From an uncultured Bacteroidales bacterium (GTDB lineage Bacteria > Bacteroidota > Bacteroidia > Bacteroidales > UBA932), in NCBI GenBank assembly GCA_947168065.1, contig CAMVKH010000005.1, forward strand, positions 91,308 to 155,307: a stretch of 64,000 nucleotides of DNA. The letters are read 5' to 3'. Position numbers and translations under genes: made by a program. Below, piece after piece: positions 16,935-26,700 of this stretch. The notes under the pieces were generated by a model that saw only the letters and a program-made list of their open reading frames with translations, did no database searches and had not been told where the DNA came from. Numbering within the stretch: the first letter of the stretch is position 1; each line of letters begins with the position of its first letter.

Positions 16935-17912
16935 TCAGCGCACGCGGAGCCGCTGCCCGATCCGGAGGACCTTCTTCGGCGTGATGCCGTTGAGCCGGCA
17001 GATGGCGTTGACGGTGGTGCCGTATTTCTTCGCGATCTTGCCCAGCGTGTCGCCCTTCTTCACTTTATAATATACCGCATCGGTCACGGCTTTCGACTGG
17101 GCGTCAGTCATGCCGTAGTGGGAACCTACATTGAAATAGTGGCGCTTGAGGGTAAGCAGCGTATCACGGAGCGTACCATTGTCGAAATTGATGACGCGTT
17201 CCGGATCGAAGGGCTTGCCCATGTAGCGGGTCTCCATGTGGAGGTGCGGCCCGGTGCTGCGACCGGTGCTGCCGCCCAGTCCGATCGGGTCGCCGGCCGC
17301 CACCAGGTCGTTCTCCATCACCAGTCGCTGGGAGAGATGGCCGTAGTAGGTTTCCAGGCCGTTGGAGTGCCGGATCACCACCAGGTTGCCGTAACCGCCC
17401 GTGGCCTTGCCGCCGCCCACATAGCGCACCACCCCGTCGAAGGGGCTGCGGATGGTGTCGCCGACGCGCAGCGGGATGTCGATGCCGTTGTGCGGGCGGC
17501 CCTTGCGGAATTTGAAGGTGGAGCTGCGACGGCCCACGTAGGGCGCGACGAAATGGTGGATGGAGTCGGCCAGCAGGAGATCCACTTCTTCCGGCAGGTC
17601 GGAGATCTTCACATCGCGGTAGGCGTGGATCGACTCGATGTTCCAGTCTTCGAACAGGCCGGTCGTGTCGATGTCCGGACGTTCCAGCTCGATATAGTCC
17701 CAGGTATGGTCGTCGAAGAGGACGATTTTCACGTATTTGTCGGGCGTGGCCAGCGTGTCGATCGCCTTGGCCAGCATCATCGTCGAGTCGCTCTCATCGT
17801 TTACCTCATTCATTTCAGGATGCGAGAAATAGGAAGTGTCGGGTTCCTGGGCCGAGAGACTGAAAGTGCTCAGCAACAGCAAGAAAAGGATAAGGACGCA
17901 ATGCTTGGCCAT
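16935..17912 (-). CDS. Secreted M23 peptidase with C-terminal LysM
   Basis: 325 residues. A signal peptide (about 1-20, ending SLSAQ) is followed by a spacer, an M23 (LytM) domain (about 135-240) and a LysM domain (about 280-325: [20 protein letters not shown]). Zinc ligands are visible in RPHNGIDIP and HLHMETRY, with YYGHLSQRL between, so the enzyme looks active. It should cut peptide cross-links in peptidoglycan, with LysM anchoring it to glycan. It is transcribed divergently from the DUF4421 gene and has its own -7 box (17933-17940). It is unlikely to be a regulator like EnvC because the ligands are intact. Confidence 0.9.
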   Translation of the reverse strand: MAKHCVLILFLLLLSTFSLSAQEPDTSYFSHPEMNEVNDESDSTMMLAKAIDTLATPDKYVKIVLFDDHTWDYIELERPDIDTTGLFEDWNIESIHAYRDVKISDLPEEVDLLLADSIHHFVAPYVGRRSSTFKFRKGRPHNGIDIPLRVGDTIRSPFDGVVRYVGGGKATGGYGNLVVIRHSNGLETYYGHLSQRLVMENDLVAAGDPIGLGGSTGRSTGPHLHMETRYMGKPFDPERVINFDNGTLRDTLLTLKRHYFNVGSHYGMTDAQSKAVTDAVYYKVKKGDTLGKIAKKYGTTVNAICRLNGITPKKVLRIGQRLRVR

Positions 17913-17932
17913 ATGATGTTGATATATTTTGG

Positions 17933-17940
17933 CAAAAGTA
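17933..17940 (-). promoter_or_regulatory. -7 promoter box of the M23/LysM gene
   Basis: Minus strand TACTTTTG, about 20 nt before the ATG. Confidence 0.45.
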
Positions 17941-17963
17941 ACAAAATTGTTTCAAAGAATGAT

Positions 17964-17971
17964 TATATTTG
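17964..17971 (+). promoter_or_regulatory. -7 promoter box of the DUF4421 gene
   Basis: TATATTTG, 17 nt before the ATG at 17989. Confidence 0.5.
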
Positions 17972-17988
17972 CTAAATTTTTATTTGTC

Positions 17989-19008
17989 ATGCGACGTTTC
18001 CTGCTTCTGTTTTCGCTGTTCATCTCCCTGGCCGCCGCCGGCCAGAACAAAAAAGACAGCTTCTGGAGGGACCTCAACGATTTCCTCAACATGCGCGAAG
18101 ACAAGAGCTATGCGAAACTCGATTCCAACTACATAGGCCGCTACCCCTATCACTGGGACGCCCGCCTGTTTTACAATTCCACGAGCCTGCGCATCAGAGT
18201 CGACGGCCTCAACGACGTCGACCTGGCGACAGGCATGAACCACCGGGCAGGCATCGGTCTGAGTTACAGAGGCCTCGGCCTGAGCTACTCCCGCGCCATC
18301 GGCAAAAAGCTCAACTTCAACTTTTCCCTCGACAGTTACGGCAAGAATTTCGGCTTCGAATACGCGCTGCGCTTCACCACCGCCCTGAAAGGCACGGTCA
18401 AGACGCCTTCGTCGGAAAGCCCGATGGAGAATCTGGTCCTGGGAGAATCACGCCTGAACCTGTTCTACAGTTTCAATTCTCGTTTCTCGTATGCGGCCGC
18501 CATGAAGCAGTCGAAGATCCAGCGCCGCAGCGCGGGCAGTTTCATCGCTTCCGCATCCTGGTCCGTGTGGGACGTCGTCTCCCTCGACGGCTTCGGCACC
18601 GTGACGGACCCGGAAGAGGTGGAATCCGTCTTTGACCTGCTGCAGTCCAACCTGCTGTACAACCGCGTATCCATCGGTGCAGGCTACGGATACAACTGGG
18701 TACTCGGCAACCGGCACTGGCTGATACACGGTTCCCTGGTTCCGATGTGGACGGTATACGAAGCCACGACCGACTGGGAAAAGGGGAAACGGAGCCATCA
18801 CCCCTATCCCTACGGATGGGTCACTTTCTGCGCCACGGGAAGGGCGGCTGTCTCCTATCAATGGGGCGAACGCTGGTCCCTGGGGCTGAACGGCGTGATC
18901 AACCAGATGGTTTCCCGCAACACCAAGAAGGGTAATGACTTTCATCGCTTCGGCGCGCAGGACTGGCAGATCCGCTTGTCGCTGAGTTTTCGTTTCGGTT
19001 CGCGCTAA
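17989..19008 (+). CDS. DUF4421 family outer-membrane-type protein
   Basis: 339 residues from ATG at 17989; a longer frame would start upstream of the -7 box. The signal peptide MRRFLLLFSLFISLAAAGQ is followed by alternating hydrophobic/polar strands ending in a C-terminal aromatic pattern (IRLSLSFRFGSR), as in outer-membrane beta-barrels. The layout matches DUF4421, a Bacteroidota family with no known role. It is divergent from an M23 endopeptidase and its stop overlaps by 4 nt the stop of the convergent STAS gene. Confidence 0.75.
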   Translation: MRRFLLLFSLFISLAAAGQNKKDSFWRDLNDFLNMREDKSYAKLDSNYIGRYPYHWDARLFYNSTSLRIRVDGLNDVDLATGMNHRAGIGLSYRGLGLSYSRAIGKKLNFNFSLDSYGKNFGFEYALRFTTALKGTVKTPSSESPMENLVLGESRLNLFYSFNSRFSYAAAMKQSKIQRRSAGSFIASASWSVWDVVSLDGFGTVTDPEEVESVFDLLQSNLLYNRVSIGAGYGYNWVLGNRHWLIHGSLVPMWTVYEATTDWEKGKRSHHPYPYGWVTFCATGRAAVSYQWGERWSLGLNGVINQMVSRNTKKGNDFHRFGAQDWQIRLSLSFRFGSR

Positions 19009-19307
19009 TCCCGGAAGAAACTGGCCGAAAGGCCTGTCATGTCAAATACCTCCTGGACCGTGTCGGTCACTTTCGTGATCGAGAAAGAGCCGCCATTCCT
19101 CATGACAGCCTGCTGGAAGGCCACGAGGATGCGCAGGGCCTTGGAAGACATATATTCCAGTTTCGAAAGGTCCATTTCGACCTTCGTATCCTTGCGCTCC
19201 ATCAAAGGCTCGATGTCACGCTGGAACTGTGCGCTCGTGTCCGTATCCAGTTCACCCTGGACAGATACGACCACTACCCCGTTTTTTTCTTCGATGATCG
19301 TTTTCAT
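19005..19307 (-). CDS. STAS-domain anti-sigma factor antagonist-like protein
   Basis: 100 residues, a single STAS domain. It begins MKTIIEEKNGVVVVSVQGEL and carries the core KVEMDLSKLEYMSSKALRIL, where the Ser pair (positions about 55-56) corresponds to the regulatory phosphoserine of SpoIIAA/RsbV. Such proteins switch partners between an anti-sigma kinase and its target depending on phosphorylation. The start overlaps the phosphatase stop by ATGA, implying translational coupling with its predicted phosphatase. No anti-sigma kinase or sigma factor is seen in the window, so the output is unknown. Confidence 0.85.
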   Translation of the reverse strand: MKTIIEEKNGVVVVSVQGELDTDTSAQFQRDIEPLMERKDTKVEMDLSKLEYMSSKALRILVAFQQAVMRNGGSFSITKVTDTVQEVFDMTGLSASFFRD

Positions 19308-20608
19308 ACTATTTTGATATAAATAATTGCAATATCGTCATTCTGCAAGGCGTTGCCGCGGAAGGCCGCCAGCGTATCCAGCAGGGATTGGCAGGCCTCC
19401 TCGCTGGAGATGGCGGGATCCAGCCCGTTCATCCATTCCTGCAGCCGCTTCTCCCCGAAGAAGGAGCGGTCCGCGCCGCGCGCCTCGGTCACGCCGTCCG
19501 TGTACAGCAGCAAACGGTCTCCATGATGCAACTGCACGGTCTGCGTATGATAGGGATAATCCCGGTCCAGGCCGGCGAGCAGCTGCGAATCCTGGTCAAG
19601 GAAGTCCCCGTTGACCATCGTCCGCGTATGCCCGGCATTGCAATATTCCATTTTCAGCGTTTCAGGATCGATGTGTCCCAGGAACAGCGTACAGAGCATC
19701 TCGTACTCCGAATTGTCACAGATCAGGTAGTTCAGTTCTTTCATCAGTTCACAGACAGGAACCTCGCCGCGAGTACGGGAATGAATAAAGGAACTGATCG
19801 TAAACATCAGCAGCGCGGCTGTCGTGCCCTTGTCCGATACATCGCCGATTACGTACTGGAACTTGCCGTCCTGCATCCCGAAACGATAGATGTCGCCGCC
19901 CACCTCGCGGGCCGGCCGGAGCACGGCATGCGAATCGAAAAAGGAATTCTTGGGAAAGACCGTCGTCACCGCTTTCTGCTGCAGGTCGCGTGCCTCGTTG
20001 AGCTCGTTTTCAGCCAGGCGCTTGCGTTCGAGGACACGTTCCACGACAGGAATGATCCAGAACCACGAGACAGCCAGCAGCAGCAGGAAAAGGAGGACCA
20101 GCACCATGATAAAGTCTTTCGCGGTCTCCTCGCGATCACTGAAAATATAATCATAGTCGTAGACGCCGATCAATTCCAGGGGACGTGTCGGGAAGGGATG
20201 GATGATGATGAAGCAGCGGTCGCCCCAGACGTCCGCCAGCCAGCAGGTACCCGTTTTGTCAAGTTGCTTGACCTTCTTCATCTTCAAGGTACGCCCCGCG
20301 GCAAAAGAAGGCGCGATGACTTCACCTTCCTTGTCCCTCACCACATAGGAATACTCTCTCTCTTCGTGCTGCACGCTTGAAACCAGTTCCAGGTAGGCGA
20401 AGCAGTCCTTGTCCCCCTGGTCCATACGCAACTCGAGATAGGGAGCAATGGTCTTCAGATCGTCCTCCAGATCTTCGTAATTCAAGTTGTAAGATTGTTC
20501 CAGCGAGACATGCAGCACCCACAGGGTAACACCCGTCGTCAACAAGCCATAAAGGGCCAGCAACAAGATAATCAGCAGGCGTGGAGAGTCAGATATCCGC
20601 TTTTTCAT
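19304..20608 (-). CDS. Membrane SpoIIE/RsbU-type PP2C phosphatase
   Basis: 434 residues. A membrane helix (about 10-32), an extracytoplasmic sensor region (about 33-160), a second helix (about 165-190) and a short coiled linker lead to a PP2C-like SpoIIE domain (about 210-434). Metal-binding acidic residues appear in REVGGDIYRFGM, VIGDVSDKGTTAALLM, LLLYTDGVTEARG and NDDIAIIYIKIV. It should dephosphorylate the STAS protein encoded in overlap with it, in response to an external signal. The pair is divergent from the NRPS gene, so it may control that locus, which is inference from position. Confidence 0.9.
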   Translation of the reverse strand: MKKRISDSPRLLIILLLALYGLLTTGVTLWVLHVSLEQSYNLNYEDLEDDLKTIAPYLELRMDQGDKDCFAYLELVSSVQHEEREYSYVVRDKEGEVIAPSFAAGRTLKMKKVKQLDKTGTCWLADVWGDRCFIIIHPFPTRPLELIGVYDYDYIFSDREETAKDFIMVLVLLFLLLLAVSWFWIIPVVERVLERKRLAENELNEARDLQQKAVTTVFPKNSFFDSHAVLRPAREVGGDIYRFGMQDGKFQYVIGDVSDKGTTAALLMFTISSFIHSRTRGEVPVCELMKELNYLICDNSEYEMLCTLFLGHIDPETLKMEYCNAGHTRTMVNGDFLDQDSQLLAGLDRDYPYHTQTVQLHHGDRLLLYTDGVTEARGADRSFFGEKRLQEWMNGLDPAISSEEACQSLLDTLAAFRGNALQNDDIAIIYIKIV

Positions 20609-20739
20609 CTCCGAAATTTACGAATAAATCACAATTCGAGCAAATTTAATTGACTGGGATATACATCCGGTTGTTCTGAATCCGTTCCATACGTTCAAAA
20701 AAATATGGGGAATCCCCGACAAACACAAGCCATTTTTTT

Positions 20740-20747
20740 TATATTTG
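20740..20747 (+). promoter_or_regulatory. -7 promoter box of the NRPS gene
   Basis: TATATTTG, 21 nt before the NRPS ATG at 20769, in an AT-rich divergent intergenic region with the phosphatase gene. Confidence 0.5.
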
Positions 20748-20768
20748 AAAGTTAAAAATACTGAGATT

Positions 20769-23700
20769 ATGAGTTACCCCCTATCCCAGTCTCAACTGAG
20801 CATCTTCCTGGCTTGCCAGGGACTGAATGAGAACGACGGCAACTATCAGCAGGCATCGCTGTACCGCCTTCCCGACAGCGTTGACATCAAACGGCTCGTC
20901 GCAGCCTTCGAAGCATTGATCAAGGCACATCCCTATGTCCTTTCCCGCATCGTCCTGGAGGAAGGAATGCCGCGGATAGAAGACCACTCGATCGACGAGT
21001 GGCACCCTCTCGTGAAGGAAATCACCTCCATCGACGAGGTTCGCCCGACTTTCTGCCGGACGATGAACCTCCTCAAGGATCCGCTGCTCCGCATCGAGAT
21101 CTACAAAACCAAAAAAGGAAATTATCTCTATTGTGATTTACACCATATCATTTTCGACGGTGCCTCCACCATCTTGCTGACAGACCACCTGACACGTGCG
21201 TATGCTGGGGAAGAACTGCCTCCGGAGCCCCTCAACGGCTTTGACATCGCCACCCGGGAAGAGGCGCAGCGACAGGGAGAAACCTACGAAGAAGCGAAAA
21301 AGTGGTATGCCGAGACCTTCGGGGAAGGCGCCCAGCTCTACTCGAACATCCGGCCCGATGTGTACGACGCCCAGCCGCAGCCCTATCGCGAACTGCTCAT
21401 CGACCTGCCGGTCAAGGGCTCTGTCGTCAAGGCGCTCCTGGCCAAATACCGCTGCGCCGACAGCGTGCTTTTCACAGCCGCCTTCGGCGTGACTCTCGCC
21501 GCATGGAGCGCCGAGCCGAAAGCCGCCTTCAGCACCATCTGGAACGGCCGGAAAGGCCCTTCGATGAACGCCCTCACCATGAGCGTCCATACCATGCCCG
21601 TCCTGGTGAACGCAGACCCTTCCCAGACGGTGCCCGGCCTGCTTGAAGAACTCCGCCAGCAGATCAGCGGATCCCGCAGCCGCGCCTTCTACTCTTTCGC
21701 CGACTGCGTCCGTGATTTCGACTTCAATCCTCCCATCAATTTCGGTTATCAGGGCAAATTCGCCGCCGCCACCGTGACCATCCGGCTGGAAGGAGTAGAC
21801 ATTCCCGCCGAAGACCTGCGTACCAACCCGCCGGGTCTCGGCCTTACGGTCGAACTTTTCGGACACGACGACGGCAGCCAGCTGCTCCGTTTCTGGCACC
21901 GGCCCGACCAATACTCCGAAAAGATCCTCCGCGAGTTCGCAGAAAGCTTCTCCGCCGTGCTCATCTCCATGGAGAAGGCCGAAACGCTGGCCGACCTGCA
22001 ATATGTTACGGCGAAGCAGCGGAAACAGCTGGACCTTTTCCAGCCGGCCGAGGCGGCCATCGATACGGGAAAGACGGTCCTGGACTACTTCAAGGAATGT
22101 GCGTCCAGGACGCCCGATAAGGTAGCGGTGGTCTACGGCGACAAACGGCTCACCTACGCGGAACTGGACCGGCTCTCCGACAACCTGGCCGCTGAAATCA
22201 ACAAGACCGTGAAGCCCGGCGGCGTGGTGTCGATCATCCTGGGGCGCAATGAGCACATGGCCACCACGCCCGTCGCGGCCATCAAGGCCGGCTGCACCTA
22301 CCAGCCCCTCGACCCCACCTATCCCTCCGAACGCCTGGGCTATATGGTGCAGGACGCGAAGGCGGGCCTGCTGATCGCCGATCCGGGCCTTGAACAGCTC
22401 GTGGAAGGGTACAAGGGCCCCGTCCTCCTCACCGACAAGATAGCCGGACTGCCCAAAGGCAATGGCAAGGGTGCGCCCAAGGCGGACGACTGCATCATTC
22501 TGCTCTATACCAGCGGCACCACAGGAAAGCCCAAGGGCTGCATGCTTTCCCACACAAACCTCCTGACCTTCTGCCTCCAGTCCAACAAGCAGTTTGCACT
22601 CGGGCCGGACTCCGCCATGACGGGCTACGCCAGTTTCGGCTTCGATGCCTTCATGGGCGATATGTGGCGGACCCTGTGCGCCGGCGCCACGCTTCACATC
22701 ATTCCCGAAGAAATCCGGCTCGACCTGGTGGCCCTGAACGAATACTTCGAGAAGAACGGCGTCACCCACGCCTTCATGACCACCCAGGTGGCCACCCAGT
22801 TCGCCCTCACGTTCCCGCGCTGCAAGGGTCTCAAAGTCCTGTCAACGGGCGGCGAGAAACTGGCCAGCATCACGCCCCCGGGCTTCAGGTTCTACAACTG
22901 CTACGGCCCGACCGAATGCTGCTGCTACGTGGTGAGCAAGCTCGTTGAGAAAAAGGAAACCAACATCCCCATCGGACGCCCCTCGTCGGGCATACACGTC
23001 CATATCGCCACGAAGAACGGGCAGCTGCTGCCAGTCGGCGCCGCCGGCGAACTGCTGGTCGCCGGACGGCAGGTGGGCCTGGGCTACCTGGGCCTGCCTG
23101 ACAAGACCGGCGAAGCTTTCATTCCCAACCCCTATGAGAAGGAGGCTGCCTACAGCCGTATCTACCGTACCGGCGACATCGTGCGCTGGCGCGAGGACGG
23201 CGACATCGAATTCATCGGCCGCAAGGATTCCCAGGTGAAGATCCGCGGCTTCCGCATCGAGCTCAAGGAAGTTGAAACCGTGATCCTGGCGTATCCAGGC
23301 ATCACCGACGTCACCGTGCAGGCCTTCGACGAAGAGGGCGGCGGCAAGTATCTGGCCGCCTACGTCGTGTCGGAACAGCCCGTCGACGTCGAAAAGCTGA
23401 ACGCCTTCATCCAGGAGCAGAAACCGCCGTATATGGTGCCGGCCGTCACGATGCAGATCGACAAGATTCCGCTCAACGTCAACCAGAAGGTGGACCGCAA
23501 GGCCCTGCCCAAGCCCCAGCCGCAACAGCAGGAGCACAAAGCTGTCGACGCGCCTTTCAACATCCTCGAACAGGAGATCGCCGACCTGATCCGCGACACG
23601 GTCAATATCGAGGGCTTCTCGCTCACCGAACCGCTGCTCTACTACGGCCTGAGTTCCCTCTCCGCCCTGCGTCTGGCCACGGAGCTCTACAAGAAATACG

Positions 23701-26700
23701 GCGTCCAGATGAACATGGACTCCTTCGTCAAGACCGCGTCGCTGCAGACCATCGAGAATGAGGTGATCAAAGCGCTGATCGCGGGCCGCGGTGCGGCCGC
23801 ACAGAGCGCGATGCAGCAGGCCGACACGCCGCAGCCGCTGACCTTCCAGCAGACCGGCGTCTATTTCGACTGCATGAAGGCCCCGCAGGAGACCATGTAT
23901 AACATTCCCATGTTGTGGACCTTCCCCGGGGAAGTATCGGCCCAGGCCCTGAAGAAAGCCGTCGAAAAGGTGCTCGCCGCCCATCCTGCCCTGCAGTCTC
24001 ACTTTGAGCAGAAAGACGGGCAGATCTGCCAGGTGCCTTCCGACGTGCCCATCCCGGTGAGCATCAACGAGACGGACATCCAGTCCCGTAAAGAGCATTT
24101 CATCCTTCCCTTCAACCTGGGCAAGGGCCCGCTGGGCAAGGTGGAAATCGTGCCCGGAAAGGACAAGACCTACATGCTGAGCGACTTCCACCACCTGGTG
24201 TTCGACGGCCGTAGCTACGACATCTTCATCGAGGAAGTCTGTGCTGCGCTGGAAGGCAGGGAAATCGCCCCTGAAAACTACAACTATTTCCAGTATGCCG
24301 CCTGGCAGAAGGAATCCGAAGGCAGCGAGGCCTTTGCCCAGGCCCAGGACTTCTTTGCCCGGCAAATGGGCGGCCTGGAGAGTCCTTCGACCGTCATTCC
24401 CGACCTCGAACACGGCGACCATCCCGGCCGCGAAGTGTTCCTGAGAAAGTTTGTCGAGGCCGACATCCATCCGCTCTGCAAAAAGCTGGGCATCTCGCCC
24501 GCCAGCTTCTACCTGGGCGCCGCCTACCTCACCCTCAGCGCCTACAACGCCAATAAGCAAGTATACATCTGCACCGTCAGCAACGGTCGCGGCAACCTGA
24601 AGACGGCCGACAGTTTCGGCATGTTCGTCAATACCCTGGCCCTCGCCGGGGACTGTTCCGTCGAACGCACCGGCGACTTCCTGAAACAGTGTGACCAGGA
24701 CTTCCAGGCCACCCTGCAGCACCAGGACTACCCCTTCGCCAGGATTGCCGCCGATTTCGGCTTCCAGCCGCAGGTGATGCTGGCCTATCAGGTGGGCGTC
24801 CTGGCCGACTACCGCGTGAACGGACAGCCCGTCACGGGCGAGAACCTGGACGCCGGCGCGCCCAAGTTCCCGCTGAGCATCTATATCGACGGCAGCGAGG
24901 GCAAGGAAGCCATCGTGCTGGGCTACGACAACAGCAAATACAGCGAAGCCCTCATGCAGGCCTTCGCCGACGCCATGGAATGCGTGGTAAGGGGGCTGCT
25001 GCAGCATGAGAAGCTCTCCGAGGTGCCGTTCGTGGACGGCGAACGCCTGAAAGAGCTGGATGGCTTCAACCATTTCAGCCAGAAGGTGGATGCCACCCAG
25101 ACCATCGTCAGTCTCTTCCGCGAGCAGGCCCGCCGGACGCCCGACGCGCCCGCCGTCTGCTACGAAGACTATCGCTGCACCTATGCGGAGGCCGACGCCC
25201 TCACCGACCGCATCGCCGCCGCCATCGCCGCCAGGGGCCTGAAGAACGAAGACGTGGTCTCGGTACTCATCGGCCGAAGCCAGTGGATGCCGCTGGCTTC
25301 GCTGGGCATCCTCAAGGCCGGCTGCGCCTACCAGCCGCTGGATCCATCCTACCCGGAAGAGCGCCTCAACTTCATGGTGGCCGACGCATCGGCCCGCCTG
25401 GTCATCGCAGAGAAGGAACTCCTGCCCGTGCTGAAAGACTACAAGGGGCCCGTGCTCACCACCGATGAACTGGAGTCCCTGCCCGAAGGCCCCGTTCCGG
25501 AGGGTCCCAAGCCGGAAAACCTCTTTATCCTGCTGTACACCTCCGGCTCCACGGGCGTGCCCAAGGGCGTGATGCTCGAACACCACAATCTGGTGAATTT
25601 CTGTGCCTGGTACCGGAAGTACTTTGACCTGAACGAGCACAGCCGGGCGTCGGCCTACGCCAGCTATGGCTTCGACTGCTGCCAGATGGACATGTATCCG
25701 ACCCTCACCACGGGCGCCTGCCTGTACATCATCCCCGAGGAGACCCGCCACGACATGAGCCTGCTGAACAGCTTCCTCGTCAACAACGGCATCACCCACA
25801 GCTTCATGACCACCCAGGTGGGCGTGATGTACGCCAGGAACTACCCGGATAACCCGACCCTGCAGCATCTCACCGTGGCCGGCGAAAAGCTGGTTTCCAT
25901 GGACCCGCCTTCCTACGGCTTCCACAACGGCTACGGCCCTACGGAATGCACCATCCTCTGCACCATTTTCGACGTGAAGAAACGGGAAGCCAACATCCCC
26001 ATCGGCCATGCACTGGACAATACTTATATGTATGTAGTGGACAAAGACTTGCGCCGGGTACCCGTGGGTGCGGACGGCGAGCTGCTCATTACCGGCGACG
26101 CCTGCGTGGGCCGCGGCTACCTGAACCGCCCCGAGAAAACGGCCGAGGTCTTCATTGAGAATCCGTTCCGGAAAGGCATGCGGGCCTATCGCAGCGGTGA
26201 CATCGTCCGCTGGCGCACCGACGGCAACATCGAGTATGTGGGCCGCAACGACGGCCAGGTGAAAATCCGCGGCTTCCGCGTCGAGACTAAGGAGGTAGAG
26301 GCTGTCATCCGGGAATTCCCCGGCGTGAAGGACGTGACCGTCCAGGCCTTCGACGCATCCTCCGGCGGCAAGTTCATCGCCGCCTACGTGGTAAGCGAGG
26401 GTAATCTCGACACGAAGGCCCTGAGCGCCTTCATCCTCGAGCGCAAGCCGCCCTACATGGTGCCCGCTTCCATCAACGCCCTCGACAGCATCCCGCTCAA
26501 CGTCAACCAGAAAGTGGACCGCAAGGCGTTGCCCGCCCCCGTGCTTTCCGCTTCCGACGACTACGTGGAGCCTGCCACCGACACGGAGCGAACGCTCTGC
26601 GAGGTGTTTGCACACGTGCTCGATGTGGAGAAGGTGGGTGCGCTCGACAACTTCTTCGATATGGGCGGTTCCTCGCTCATGGTGACCAATGTCATGGTGG

